Positions 15,854 through 26,100 of a stretch of DNA of 43,109 bases are shown here, piece by piece. The first letter of the stretch is position 1; each line of letters opens with the position of its first letter. The DNA is taken from NCBI GenBank assembly GCA_030540405.1, contig JAUNWH010000019.1, forward strand, positions 1 through 43,109, in the 5' to 3' direction. The translations under genes were made by a program, and so were the position numbers. Below the pieces are notes generated by a model. That model saw only the letters and a list, made by a program, of their open reading frames with translations. It ran no database searches and had not been told where the DNA came from. The stretch comes from Spirochaetales bacterium. GTDB taxonomy: Bacteria; Spirochaetota; Spirochaetia; Treponematales; Treponemataceae.

Positions 15854-18725
15854 AATTCTAAAAAATTTATTACTATGTTTTTTTGCTGTGGCTGGAGGAG
15901 CTTGCTTTTCTTTTTCAAAAGATTCCGCTTTGTTTAAGAAAATTGATTCAGCTTATTCAGGCGCATCTTATCCGGCCGTCATTGAATATTCTTCCCAACT
16001 GCAAAAAGAATTTCCTTCTTCTCCATTTTTAGAAAAAGCCTTGCTTTATAAGGGCGAAAGTTTTTTTTATCTTGGACGTTTTGAAGATTCGATTCAGGTT
16101 TTAAATGAATTGTCTTCTTCTGAAAAAAATGAAACAAAAATTTTTGCCCAGTATTGGAAAGGCCGTTCAGAATTTTCTTTGCAAGATTTTAGCGCGGCGT
16201 TAAATTCTTTTTATGCTGTTGCTTCAATTTCTTCTGGCTTTAATAAAAAGAACAAAGAAATAAATTTTGTTTATAAAAATTCAATTTATTATGCAGGACT
16301 TTGCAGCTATTCTTTGCGGCAATATGAAAAATGCATTCCAATTTTTGAATCAATAATTTCAAGCAATGAATATGAAAATAGTATTTTTTGCAATTCCTTG
16401 GAAATTCTTTTTGACTGCTACACAAATGAAAACGAGCATTCAAAGCTTGTAAAAAAATATGAAGAGCTTTCGCCGCAAAATATTTCTTGCTACTGGAATC
16501 TTTCTTTTGTCGCTGGAAACTCTTTTGAAAAACTTGGACAAAAAAAAGAAGCGTTTGCTTGCTATGAAAAAATTGCTTTAAATGCGGAACTTCCTTTGTC
16601 TGCTTGGGCTTTGCAAAAAGCGTATTATGTTTCTGAAAAAGATTTTACAGTGCTGATTGAAAAAGCGAAATCTGCATTGTCAGGTGAAAATTCTCTTTTG
16701 TCAGAATTCTGGATTCGGCTCGGAGTTGACTCTTTTGAAAAAAATGATTTTGATTCCGCGCAAAAATATTTTTCAAGTGCGGAAGAATCTGATTCAGAAA
16801 AAAAATATTCGTCGTTGATAGGACTTTATAAAGCTGAGCTTGCTTCTGAAAATAAAATTGAAATTCTTGATTATTATTCATCAGAAAATTTTGATAAAAA
16901 ATATTACGCGGAATATGAGCTTGCTTATGCGCAGCAGTATGCGGCTTTGGGAGATTTTGAAAATTCTCTTGTTCATGCAAAAAATGCTTATGAAAAAAGT
17001 TCACCAGAAAAAAAACAGATTAAGCAAAAATCTTTCTATTATTACTCTTTGGGACTTTATTCAACAGGAAAATCAAAGCAGGCGATTTCTCTTATAGAAA
17101 AATCAAAAGAAAATGCTGAAATAGAAAGCAAATATTTTTTTGCGCAGAAAATTTTATATGCAAGATGTCTTGCTGAAAATGGAAGCCTTGAGTCTGCTGA
17201 AAAAATTTACAAAGATTTTTTTGAAAAGTCCCAGTTGAATAATGAGCAAAAATATGACTACGCAAAAATACTTTTTTCACTTGGAAATATGAGCGGATGT
17301 AAAAAAGTTGCGGACTCTTCTTCTGTTTCTGACGCAGTTTACATTTCTGCTTTGGCTTCGTTCAATATGCAGAACTGGAAAAATTCTTCAGCAGGATTTT
17401 CTAAGTTCATTGCAGAAAATTCAAAGTCCCCTAAAATTTCATTTGCGGAATTTTATTATGGATATTCTTTGTACAAAATGGAAAAATCTTCGGAAGCTTT
17501 TAACGCTCTTAAAAATTTTTCTGAAAAATATCCAGAAAGTTCTTTGTGTTATTCATCTTGCATTGTGTCTGCAAATTCCGCGCTCAAGAATTTTGATTTT
17601 GAAAATGCAATTGCTCAGGCAATGAAAGCCTTGAATTTTTTTTCATCGCAGAAAGAAAAAGAAAATGCAGTTTTTCTTTGCGCTTCGATTTATTCTGATG
17701 CGGAAAAATATCAGGACGCTATAAAATTTCTTGAGTCTTATGCAAAAGATTCATCTGAATTTTCTATTCGTTGCCGTTATCAAATTGCGCTTTTGAATTC
17801 ACGTCTTGGAAAAATTTCTGAAGCTGATAAAATTTTTTCTGAAATACAAAATAAATTTTACAACTCTCTGTTTGCGGATGAAAGTTCTTTTAGACGCGCA
17901 GACTTGTATTATAATTCAAAAAATTATGAAATGGCATCAGCTCGTTTTTCTGAATATCAAAGGAAATTTCCTAAAGGAAAATTTATTGATGCTTCGTATT
18001 ATTATTCAGCTGATTCATATAGAAAACTGAATCAAAATGAAAAGTCTGTTTTGCAATATAAAATTCTTGTGGAAAATTTTCCGAAAAGCACTTTCATTTA
18101 TAATGCTAGAAAAAATCTTTCAGAAATTTTTGAAGAGCAGAAAAAATATGAAGATGCGCTTGAACAGCAAAATGCGATTCTTTCAATTGTTGATTCCGAA
18201 GAGCAAAGAAAAACTGCGGAACAAAAAATCAGTTTCTTGAAGAATTTGATTTCTGGAGAAAATTCAGAGCTTGCATTGCTTGAAAAACGTTATACTGAAA
18301 ATTCTAAAAATTCAACTTTAGAAGGAAGAATAGCAGGAACGGAACTTGCGGAATTTTTAATGCAAACTGAGCAGTCCAAAAAAAATGCTTTTGAGCTTGC
18401 GGAATCACTTTTTAAAATTCAATCATCTGAAAAAAATCAGACTTTGGAAAGTTCTTATGCTGCAAGAACTGCATTTCTCTGCGCAAGATATTTGAGATTT
18501 CAAAATAAAAATAAAGAAGCCGCGCAAAGATTTTTGACCTGCGCTGAATTTGCTAGAAAATCTGGAAACGACGAGCTTGCGCAAAAATCAATCTACGGAG
18601 CGGCTGAATCTTTTGACGCTGCAAAACTTTATGCTGATTCTGAGAACTCTGCAAAAACTTTGCTGGAACTTTATCCGGAAAGCAGTTACAAATCCGCTGT
18701 TCAAAAATTTATAAAAAATAATTAG
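15840..18725 (+). CDS. Large exported TPR-repeat protein
   Basis: 961 residues. A signal peptide (about 1-27, with a possible lipobox at GGAC) precedes a protein made almost wholly of helical TPR-type repeats. Typical units recur about every 34-40 residues, for example ALLYKGESFFYLGRFEDSI, AFACYEKIAL, FRRADLYYNSKNYEMASARF and ASYYYSADSYRKLNQNEKSV. The composition is very Lys/Ser/Glu-rich. Long periplasmic TPR proteins scaffold complexes, such as CpoB/YbgF beside Tol-Pal and BamD-like proteins. It overlaps the upstream gene by 14 bases and ends six bases before the barrel gene, so it is probably the periplasmic link between barrel and TonB. Confidence 0.85.
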   Translation: MKKNKILKNLLLCFFAVAGGACFSFSKDSALFKKIDSAYSGASYPAVIEYSSQLQKEFPSSPFLEKALLYKGESFFYLGRFEDSIQVLNELSSSEKNETKIFAQYWKGRSEFSLQDFSAALNSFYAVASISSGFNKKNKEINFVYKNSIYYAGLCSYSLRQYEKCIPIFESIISSNEYENSIFCNSLEILFDCYTNENEHSKLVKKYEELSPQNISCYWNLSFVAGNSFEKLGQKKEAFACYEKIALNAELPLSAWALQKAYYVSEKDFTVLIEKAKSALSGENSLLSEFWIRLGVDSFEKNDFDSAQKYFSSAEESDSEKKYSSLIGLYKAELASENKIEILDYYSSENFDKKYYAEYELAYAQQYAALGDFENSLVHAKNAYEKSSPEKKQIKQKSFYYYSLGLYSTGKSKQAISLIEKSKENAEIESKYFFAQKILYARCLAENGSLESAEKIYKDFFEKSQLNNEQKYDYAKILFSLGNMSGCKKVADSSSVSDAVYISALASFNMQNWKNSSAGFSKFIAENSKSPKISFAEFYYGYSLYKMEKSSEAFNALKNFSEKYPESSLCYSSCIVSANSALKNFDFENAIAQAMKALNFFSSQKEKENAVFLCASIYSDAEKYQDAIKFLESYAKDSSEFSIRCRYQIALLNSRLGKISEADKIFSEIQNKFYNSLFADESSFRRADLYYNSKNYEMASARFSEYQRKFPKGKFIDASYYYSADSYRKLNQNEKSVLQYKILVENFPKSTFIYNARKNLSEIFEEQKKYEDALEQQNAILSIVDSEEQRKTAEQKISFLKNLISGENSELALLEKRYTENSKNSTLEGRIAGTELAEFLMQTEQSKKNAFELAESLFKIQSSEKNQTLESSYAARTAFLCARYLRFQNKNKEAAQRFLTCAEFARKSGNDELAQKSIYGAAESFDAAKLYADSENSAKTLLELYPESSYKSAVQKFIKNN

Positions 18726-18731
18726 GAGCAA

Positions 18732-20381
18732 GTGAAAGTTAAAATGAAAGTTGTTAAGAATATATTTTATTTTTTTTGTGTTGCTTTTTTTTCTGCGCCT
18801 CTGTTTTCTCAAACTGAAAATGTAACTTTGCCAGATATAACGACGACTGTTTCTGGTGAAATTGTTACATCTGGAAATGAAGCGGTTCCTGATTTTTCTA
18901 AAATTATTCCAGTTGATAAAAAGGATGATTCTGCGCTTCCGGTTTTTTCTGAAGAAAATATTAGCTTTGATGAAGAGCCAATTGCTGATTTTTCTTTTGG
19001 AGAAGCAAAGACAATTTTTGCGCAAGGACTTGTTGGCGGCGGATTTCCGGGAGATTTTATCGGAGATTTTTCTGTTTATAAATCCATTGGAGAAAATCCG
19101 TTTAAAATTGAATTTTCACATTTTAGCAAAAATGGATATGGAAAGCACAAGGCTGGAGATGGATTTTTCAACAGCAGTACAAGGCTTTTTGCTGAAAAAA
19201 CTATAACTGTAAAAAATACGGATTTTGTAATTGGCGGCGAATACAAAAAAAATGAAACTGGTCTTCAGTCCGTAAGTCCGTTTTTTTATGATTTAAATTC
19301 CCAAGAAGCTTTTGGAAACTTTTCTGTAAGAAAAAATTTTTCGCATGGATTTGGATTTGAATCTAAAACGAGCGGCTCTTGGTACAACCGATATGCTGGA
19401 ATTGCTGATGGCGAAAATGATTTTTTGAAGCAAGAAAAAAATATTGACGTTGTATATTTAAATCAGAAGTTAAATTTTTCATGGAACGGAAAAAACTTCT
19501 TTTTTGATTTGAATGGCAAACTTGATTATGGAACTCTAGCTGGAAATTTTGATTCTGTTGAAATTGAAAATATTTTTAGAGCGGAAGCTTCTGCGTCTGC
19601 TGGATGGAAAAATGATTTTCTTGAAATTTCAGCATCGGGAGGAATTGCTGGCGGAACTGAAATTGGAACAGAAAATTCAATTCCATTTTTTGATGCAGGA
19701 ATTTCTTTTGCAGGAAAAGATTCTCCTTTGAAAAATAATTTTTCTTTTGAAGTTCGTGGCGGCCTTGATACATATTTAAATTCACTTTCAGAGCTTGAAA
19801 ATAAATACAAATTTTCGCAGCTTGTTTCTTTGCCGTCTGAAACTTCTGATTGGTTTGTAAATGCGAAAGTTTCTGTTCCTGTTTCAAAATTTGCTTCAAT
19901 TTATTCTTCCGCAGAATTTAGAAAAACAGCTTTTGAAAACGGTGCTTGGGAAGCTGCTTATGATGCTGAAACAGATTCTAGAATTTTTGAAATAGTTTCA
20001 TCAGACAGAACTTTTTTTTCTACTGATTCAGGATTTTCTTATTTGTGGAATGTTTTTACTTTGAGCGCAGGCTGGAAATCGCATTGGATTCATGTTCCGG
20101 CTGATGAATTTAAAAATTATATTTCAACTTCCATTTCATTTGATTCAAAAGAAAAATTATGGGGCTTTTCAGTTTCCTTGCAGGAAGATATTGACTCTTC
20201 TTCTGACAAATGTCCTTTGCTTGGCGGTGAAATTTATTACAATGTAAAAGAATCAATAAAACTCTCATTTGAACTTTCCGACGCTATAAAATTGTTTACC
20301 GGAAAAGACAGAAACTTTATGGAAACTGATTATCTTGTTCGTGCAGGATGCGCATCTTTGTTTGCAAAATTTTATTTTTAA
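18732..20381 (+). CDS. Predicted outer-membrane beta-barrel protein
   Basis: 549 residues with a signal peptide (cut about after PLFSQ). A segment rich in acidic residues (about 27-95, beginning TLPDITTTVSG) is followed by about 450 residues of alternating hydrophobic and polar residues with many aromatics and Gly. The protein ends in aromatic residues (LFAKFYF), the usual outer-membrane barrel signature. No plug domain is recognisable. The N-terminal TLPDITTTVSG could serve as a TonB-contact box; that is inference from the TonB, ExbB and ExbD genes behind it. The GTG start (18732) sits only three bases after AGGAG, so the ATG at 18744 is an alternative. Confidence 0.72.
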   Translation: MKVKMKVVKNIFYFFCVAFFSAPLFSQTENVTLPDITTTVSGEIVTSGNEAVPDFSKIIPVDKKDDSALPVFSEENISFDEEPIADFSFGEAKTIFAQGLVGGGFPGDFIGDFSVYKSIGENPFKIEFSHFSKNGYGKHKAGDGFFNSSTRLFAEKTITVKNTDFVIGGEYKKNETGLQSVSPFFYDLNSQEAFGNFSVRKNFSHGFGFESKTSGSWYNRYAGIADGENDFLKQEKNIDVVYLNQKLNFSWNGKNFFFDLNGKLDYGTLAGNFDSVEIENIFRAEASASAGWKNDFLEISASGGIAGGTEIGTENSIPFFDAGISFAGKDSPLKNNFSFEVRGGLDTYLNSLSELENKYKFSQLVSLPSETSDWFVNAKVSVPVSKFASIYSSAEFRKTAFENGAWEAAYDAETDSRIFEIVSSDRTFFSTDSGFSYLWNVFTLSAGWKSHWIHVPADEFKNYISTSISFDSKEKLWGFSVSLQEDIDSSSDKCPLLGGEIYYNVKESIKLSFELSDAIKLFTGKDRNFMETDYLVRAGCASLFAKFYF

Positions 20382-20419
20382 GTTGAAATTTTTATTTTGA
20401 TTTTTTATAGGAGCTAAAA

Positions 20420-21034
20420 ATGTTTGAAGTTTTAAAGAGCGGCGGAATTGTTATGATTCCGATTATTGCTTGCGGATTGGTTGCTGTGTTTATTATTGTT
20501 GAGCGGTTTCATTATTTTTTTTCAATAAAAAAGCGTGATGAAAAATTCAACAGTGATATTGAAAATTGCATTTTAAAAAATGATTTTCAGATTGCGGAAT
20601 CGGTTTGTGTTCTTGCAGATACTCCTTGCGCAAAAGTTGTAAAGAGTGCGATTGAGCATAGAAATTTTTTGGAACGTGATTTAAAGGAATTTGTTCAGTC
20701 AAAACTGGATCTTGCTGTTCCCGAATTTGAGCATAATCTTTCTGCGTTGAGCACAATTTCAAATGTTTCCACTTTGCTTGGCTTGCTTGGAACTGTTACT
20801 GGAAATATCAAAGCTTTTGGTGTGCTTGGAAATGGCGGAACAATGGGCGACCCTGCTTTGCTTGCCGGCGCGATTGCTGAAGCCTTAGTCACTACTGTTG
20901 CCGGGCTTGTTGTTGCAATTCCTGCGATTGTTTTTAGCAGCTATTTTAATTCGCAGGTTAACCATAGTATTACGAGAATGGAGCAAACTGTTACTTCTGT
21001 TTTGTTCCGTCTTACAAAAAAAAGCGAGGCTTAA
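20420..21034 (+). CDS. exbB: MotA/TolQ/ExbB family proton-channel protein
   Basis: 204 residues, normal for ExbB. There are three membrane helices: about 8-29 (MIPIIACGLVAVFIIVERF), about 108-134 and about 148-175. The conserved family stretch STLLGLLGTVTGNIKAFG and the Gly-rich ALLAGAIAEALVTTVAGLVVAIPA are intact. With ExbD it forms the inner-membrane proton channel that energises TonB (or TolA). GGAG precedes the ATG. The exbD gene starts one base after its stop. TolQ or a related assignment is possible from sequence alone; the TonB-like neighbour favours ExbB. Confidence 0.88.
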   Translation: MFEVLKSGGIVMIPIIACGLVAVFIIVERFHYFFSIKKRDEKFNSDIENCILKNDFQIAESVCVLADTPCAKVVKSAIEHRNFLERDLKEFVQSKLDLAVPEFEHNLSALSTISNVSTLLGLLGTVTGNIKAFGVLGNGGTMGDPALLAGAIAEALVTTVAGLVVAIPAIVFSSYFNSQVNHSITRMEQTVTSVLFRLTKKSEA

Positions 21035-21035
21035 A

Positions 21036-21446
21036 ATGAAAGTTTCCGTGCGCAAAAAAACAAAGCCGGTAGTTGATTTGTCTCCGATGCTGGATGTTAT
21101 TTTTCAGCTCATTTTATTTTTTTTAGTTTCAACAACATTCAATTTGCTTCCTGCAATAAATGTTAATTTGCCAAAAAGTTCCACTTCCTCTGGAGCGGAA
21201 TCAAGCGGCATAACAATTTCAGTAGAGGAGAACGGAAAACTTTGGTTTAACGACGAAAAAGTTTCTGAAAAAGAATTGCCGGATTTGCTTTCGAACTTTG
21301 ATACAAAAGAAATTGAGCGCAAAAATTTTCCTATTTTAATTTCAGCTGATGAAAATGTAAGAAATGGAAAAATTGTTGAGCTTTTCGATATAATCAGAAT
21401 GAGCGGCTTTGCTTCTGTAAGTTTAAGGACAAGCGGAAAAAAATGA
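21036..21446 (+). CDS. exbD: ExbD/TolR family biopolymer transport protein
   Basis: 136 residues. A short basic cytoplasmic N-terminus (MKVSVRKKTKPVVDLSPMLD) leads into one membrane helix (about 18-40). The essential channel aspartate is conserved at Asp20 (LSPMLDVIFQLILFF). The periplasmic domain follows (about 45-136). The start at 21036 was taken because the family N-terminus begins there and the upstream reading frame is only the exbB gene in another frame. Its TGA overlaps the next ATG (ATGA), so translation is coupled to the TonB-like gene. Confidence 0.88.
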   Translation: MKVSVRKKTKPVVDLSPMLDVIFQLILFFLVSTTFNLLPAINVNLPKSSTSSGAESSGITISVEENGKLWFNDEKVSEKELPDLLSNFDTKEIERKNFPILISADENVRNGKIVELFDIIRMSGFASVSLRTSGKK

Positions 21447-22444
21447 CAACTCTTGAACGGCGCGGAAATGCAATTGCTTTTGCATTTACTGCATTTTTCT
21501 TTGTGGCTTTTTTAATTTTTTCTCTTGCTGTAAAATTTAAACCGCAGAAAAAATTTCAGGCCTTGACGATAAACCTTGCGTCTTCTCCTGTTGAAAAAAA
21601 ATCTCTGTCGGAAACTAATTTGCAGAAAAAAAATCTTCCTTCAGAAAATCAAAGTTCGAAAGAAGTTGAAAAAATAAAATCTGCTGAGCCAAAGAAAATT
21701 TCTGAAGAAAAATCAGTTTCTCAAAAAAATGAAATTGCAAAAAAAGAATTGCCTGATTCTTCTAAAAAGCAAAATACTTTTAAAGAACCTAAAATAAAAA
21801 AAAGTGTTGAACAGCTTATGGCGGAAAATAATTCTTCTGCAAAAAAAACTGCTGAATGGAATGAGAATTTTTTTGACGATTCACAAACTGTGCAAAGCAA
21901 AAATATTTCCGAAGCACAAAATAAATCTTCTGTAAAAAGTTCAGTTGAAGGAACTGCCGCGAAAAGTTCAGCTGAAAAAAAATCTGGAGTTTCATCTTCT
22001 TCCGAATCAGCTAGAAGTGGAAATGAAAATGCTTTGGAAGAAACAAAAAGTTCTTTGGCGAATATTAAAAACACTTTTTCTTCTTCTGTTTCTGGAAATA
22101 TAAAAAGCAAGACATCTGTTGCTTCTCAAACTGCGGGCGGAAAACTTTCTATAAAAATGTCAGACGGAAAATCAAGAGAGCTTTTGTATCCGAAAAATCC
22201 TGTAATATTTATTTCGGAAGAAAACGCAAAACTTGTGGATGAAACAAAAAAAGTCATTGTTCGTTTTAAAGTTCGTGCGGACGGAACTGTTCCGTTGACA
22301 GGAATTTCCATTGTGCCGTCATCGCTTTTGCCTTTGCAGATTCAGGCTGAAATAAAAGAACAAATCCAGCTTTGGAGATTTTCCGAAGAGCTTTCTGGAC
22401 TGGACGGAACTGCTTCTTTTGATTATACGCTTGAGATTCGATAA
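21443..22444 (+). CDS. TonB-like energy transducer
   Basis: 333 residues. One N-terminal membrane helix (about 10-30, AIAFAFTAFFFVAFLIFSLA) anchors a long low-complexity Lys/Ser/Glu linker (about 40-230) that would span the periplasm. A C-terminal globular domain (about 240-333) has the TonB/TolA-type pattern VIVRFKVRADGTVPLTGISIV and ends in a beta strand (ASFDYTLEIR). Overlap with exbD (ATGA) supports the assignment. The linker is Ser/Lys/Glu-rich rather than Pro/Lys-rich, which differs from proteobacterial TonB; a TolA-like role is the alternative. Partners are probably ExbB, ExbD and the barrel protein. Confidence 0.8.
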   Translation: MTTLERRGNAIAFAFTAFFFVAFLIFSLAVKFKPQKKFQALTINLASSPVEKKSLSETNLQKKNLPSENQSSKEVEKIKSAEPKKISEEKSVSQKNEIAKKELPDSSKKQNTFKEPKIKKSVEQLMAENNSSAKKTAEWNENFFDDSQTVQSKNISEAQNKSSVKSSVEGTAAKSSAEKKSGVSSSSESARSGNENALEETKSSLANIKNTFSSSVSGNIKSKTSVASQTAGGKLSIKMSDGKSRELLYPKNPVIFISEENAKLVDETKKVIVRFKVRADGTVPLTGISIVPSSLLPLQIQAEIKEQIQLWRFSEELSGLDGTASFDYTLEIR

Positions 22445-22467
22445 TTATTTTTATATAATTAAAATGT

Positions 22468-23139
22468 ATGTTCGAAGGAATTGAAGCAGTTGCATTTGAT
22501 ATTGACGGAACTCTTTATCCGTCCTGGAGACTTTATCTTCTTATGCCGCTGTATGTAATTAAGCATTTAAAATTTTATCTTCATTATAATAAAATCCGCA
22601 AGATTCTTCATAGAACTGCGCCTTTGTCTGATTTTTATGAATTTCAGGCGAGGCTTTTTGCGGAGGAAACAAAACTTTCTGCCGCTGAATCAAAAAAAAT
22701 TATAAATGAAGTTTGCTATGAAGGAATAAAAAAATTTTTTAAAAAGATAAAACCGTACAGCCATGTCTACGAATGTATAAAAGCCATGAAGTCTGCCGGA
22801 TTAAAAATTGGAATTCTTTCTGATTTTCCGCCGTCGCAAAAAGGCGATATTTGGGGAATAAAAGAACTTTGCGATGTCTGCATTGGCTCGGAAGAATCGG
22901 GAGCATTAAAGCCTTCCATTTATCCGTTTGGAATTTTGTGCAGAAAACTTGATGTTCCGCCGGAAAAAATTCTTTATGTTGGAAACAGCAAAAAATACGA
23001 TGTCCTTGGCGCGAACAATGCAAAAATGAAAAGCGCGTATATTCTAACTGGCTTTCGCCGGCTGTTTGGAATAAAACTTCCAGAGGCTGACATTTCATTT
23101 AAAAATTATCGTCAGCTTGAAAAAATTGTGTTAAAATAG
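22468..23139 (+). CDS. HAD-superfamily hydrolase
   Basis: 223 residues with all four HAD motifs: AFDIDGTLYP (nucleophile Asp11, Asp13), ILSDFPPS (motif II Ser), ALKPSIYPF (motif III Lys) and YVGNSKKYDVLGANNA (motif IV). A helical cap occupies about 20-100. This predicts a phosphatase of the phosphoglycolate/pyrophosphatase-like class acting on a small phosphorylated metabolite. The substrate cannot be told. The gene sits 23 bases after the TonB-like gene and 41 bases before the giant coiled-coil gene, so it is probably part of the same long transcript without an obvious functional link. Confidence 0.88.
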   Translation: MFEGIEAVAFDIDGTLYPSWRLYLLMPLYVIKHLKFYLHYNKIRKILHRTAPLSDFYEFQARLFAEETKLSAAESKKIINEVCYEGIKKFFKKIKPYSHVYECIKAMKSAGLKIGILSDFPPSQKGDIWGIKELCDVCIGSEESGALKPSIYPFGILCRKLDVPPEKILYVGNSKKYDVLGANNAKMKSAYILTGFRRLFGIKLPEADISFKNYRQLEKIVLK

Positions 23140-23180
23140 ATAAAATTTCTTTTTAAATAAATTTGGGCGGGAAATAAAAA

Positions 23181-26100
23181 GTGATTGCTATATTAGGAAT
23201 TGTCATTGCGGTAGTTTTGTCTGCGATTGTTTCTGTTATTATTCAGCAGACTGGTAAAAATGAAAATTCAATGGAAAAAGTCAAACGCTATGCAAATCAG
23301 CGTCAGGCTGAATTCGACGAGTATTTTGATAAGCAGACGGAATCCATAAAACTTCTTGCAAATGATTTGGACACAAAAGACATTCAGGTTAAAGCTGCGA
23401 TAAAAAGAATGCAGATGCAAATTGATGAGTGCCGCCAGACTACGGAAAATTTTGAAAACCCCGTTCAAAATATTGAAAATATAAAAAATAAAATTGAAGC
23501 CTACGATAAAGTTTTGCAGAATCTTATGGAAATGACAGCCGCAGTTGAGCAAAATCTTGATTCTGTAAAAAAAGAAGCCATTGTTGTGGACAAAGTAAAT
23601 TCCAAGCTTTCCCGCCAAAATCAAATTCTTGAAGCTGTAGAGAAAAAAGTTTCTGATGTTACAAAACAGTTCGCTGTAAAAAATTCTGAACAGCTCAAGG
23701 CGATTGGTTCTGATTTGCTGAATCAATATGAACAGCGCGCTTCGGAAATTGATGCGACAACAGAAAAAGCCATAAAGCAAAATCAGGCTATTATGGAAAA
23801 AATTGAAGATGACATTCGCCAGGCATATTCCAAGGCAATTGAAAATGCAAAGCAGCTTGAAGATGAATCATTTGCAAAACTCAAAGACGAATCTCAAAAA
23901 AGAACTTCAGCCTGTCTTGATGAAGTTGAAGCCCAGACAAAGCAAATCACTGCGATTATTGATTCAAGAATTTCTGAAACGCAAAAAAGCCTTGATGATA
24001 AAACGAAGACATTCAGCGATTCTTTAAAAGAACAGACTTCCGCAATTGAAGAAAAATTTAATGAGCGCACTCAACGCATTACAGAAATGATTGACGCTCG
24101 CACAAATGTTCTTACCGGCGCTTGGACAGAGAAAATTGAATCGCTTGAGCAGGAACTTAAAGAAAATTCTGAAAACTTTGATTCACGTTTGGAAAATGCT
24201 GTTGCCGGACTTGACAGTTCTCTTGCTGAAAAAACTGGCGCGCTTGAAGATAAAATAAATGAATCTGCTGGAACTTTTGAAAGCGAATTTGCTGATAAAA
24301 TAAAAGAGCTTTCTGATATTGTTGAAAATTCTACTTCAAGAATTGAAGACGAATGTTCTGGAAAAATTTCTGAAATTGAAGAAAAACTTGAACAGTCATC
24401 ATCTGGCATTCAGAATAAATTTTCAGAAAAACTTTCACAGATTGAATCTTATTTTAATGAAACTTCAAATTCGATTGAAACTGGATACAAAGAGCGCGCT
24501 GATTCACTTCAAAATGAACTGGAAAATAAATTTTCTGCCTTGCTTGGAACTTTCACGGAACAGGCGAAAATTTTTGAAGACAAGACTTCAGCTTTTGAAG
24601 ACAGTGTAAAACAAAAATCTGATATTTTCTCTTCTGAGCTTGATTCAAATATTTCTGATTTTTCTGAGCGGCTTAATTCTGAAATTTCTTCACTTGATTC
24701 ACAGATGGAAGAAAAAACTTCAAGACTTGAAGAGCTTTTCAAAAACAACGTGGCTTCACTTGAAACTGAATACAACTCAAAAACTTCTGAGCTTGAAAAT
24801 TCTTTAGAGCAAAGCTACGCTGATATGTTCTCGAATATTGAAGAAAAAATGAAGGCTCTTTCAAAATCTTATGAGGAAAAATCTTCTTCCATGGATTTGA
24901 CTTTTGCGGATAAAAGCCGTAACGTTGTTCAGTTTTTTGAAGATAAAACCCGAGAACTTGAAGAAAGCTATGATTTAAAGACAAAGAAGCTAAAAGAATC
25001 TTTGGATCTAAATAATGAAAATGCGGAATCCGAGATGAAGAAAAAGTCCCAGGCGCTTATTGCCTTGTTCAACGAAAAGTCTTCAAATTTGGATTTAAAG
25101 CTCAAGGAAAAAATGCGTTCTCTTGATGCTGATTTGGATAAAAATGTTGATGAGCTTAATGCAAAAATAAAACAAAAGACTGGAGCTGCAAACACTTCAT
25201 TTGAAAATTCTATTTCAAAAATTGAAAATGAAATCCGCCAAAAAACAGCAGCACTTAATACAAGTTTCACTGACAAGTTTGATTCAATTGACAGCATATT
25301 TAAAAAGAAACTTGAAGACATAAACAACAAGGCTCTTGCGATTTCCACTGAAATTAAAAACCGCACAGATGGACTTGAAGATGATGTCCGCAGAAAACTT
25401 TCAAATCTTACAGAGGATGTAAAAAATCAGACTGCGCAGGCTGTTGAAAAATACAAGACGACGACTTCAACTTACACGCAGGATATTGAAGACAGAACTG
25501 ATGTTTTGCGTAAAGAACTTGCGGAACGGACAGAAGCTCTTGAACGCCAAATTCATGAACGCGCGCAGGAAATTGAAAAGAAGCTTACGGATCTTGAAAA
25601 CAATGTTGAAACTCAGACTTACGGAGCAATGGAACAATACAAGTCCACAACTTCTGAATATACACAAAAAATTGAGCAGAACACAAAATCTTTAAAAGAG
25701 GAACTTGAAAACAAAACCCGCAATTTGCAGGAGCTTATCGAGCAGCGCACAAATGAAATTCAGTCTCTTTCCGAAGATGCGATTGTGGATGCAAAAAATC
25801 GATTTGAAGATGTTCAGAAAATAATTTTCACAAAAACGGATGAAGTTTCTGGAAATGCTCTTGCTTATGTTGAAGATGCGCAAAAACATATTGAAGAAAA
25901 AACTGACAGTCTTGTTTTGGATGCGAAAAATGCAATTGAAAAAGTTCAGGAGCAAATTTCAAAAACGACAGAAAGTGTAAACGAAATTACACAGTCGTTG
26001 ACTCAAGATGTAAAAGTTAATTCTGAAAAACTTGAGGCCTTGCAGAATTCTGTTGAACGCCAGTCTTCTGAGCTTGAAAAAAAATACGATGGAATGTTTT

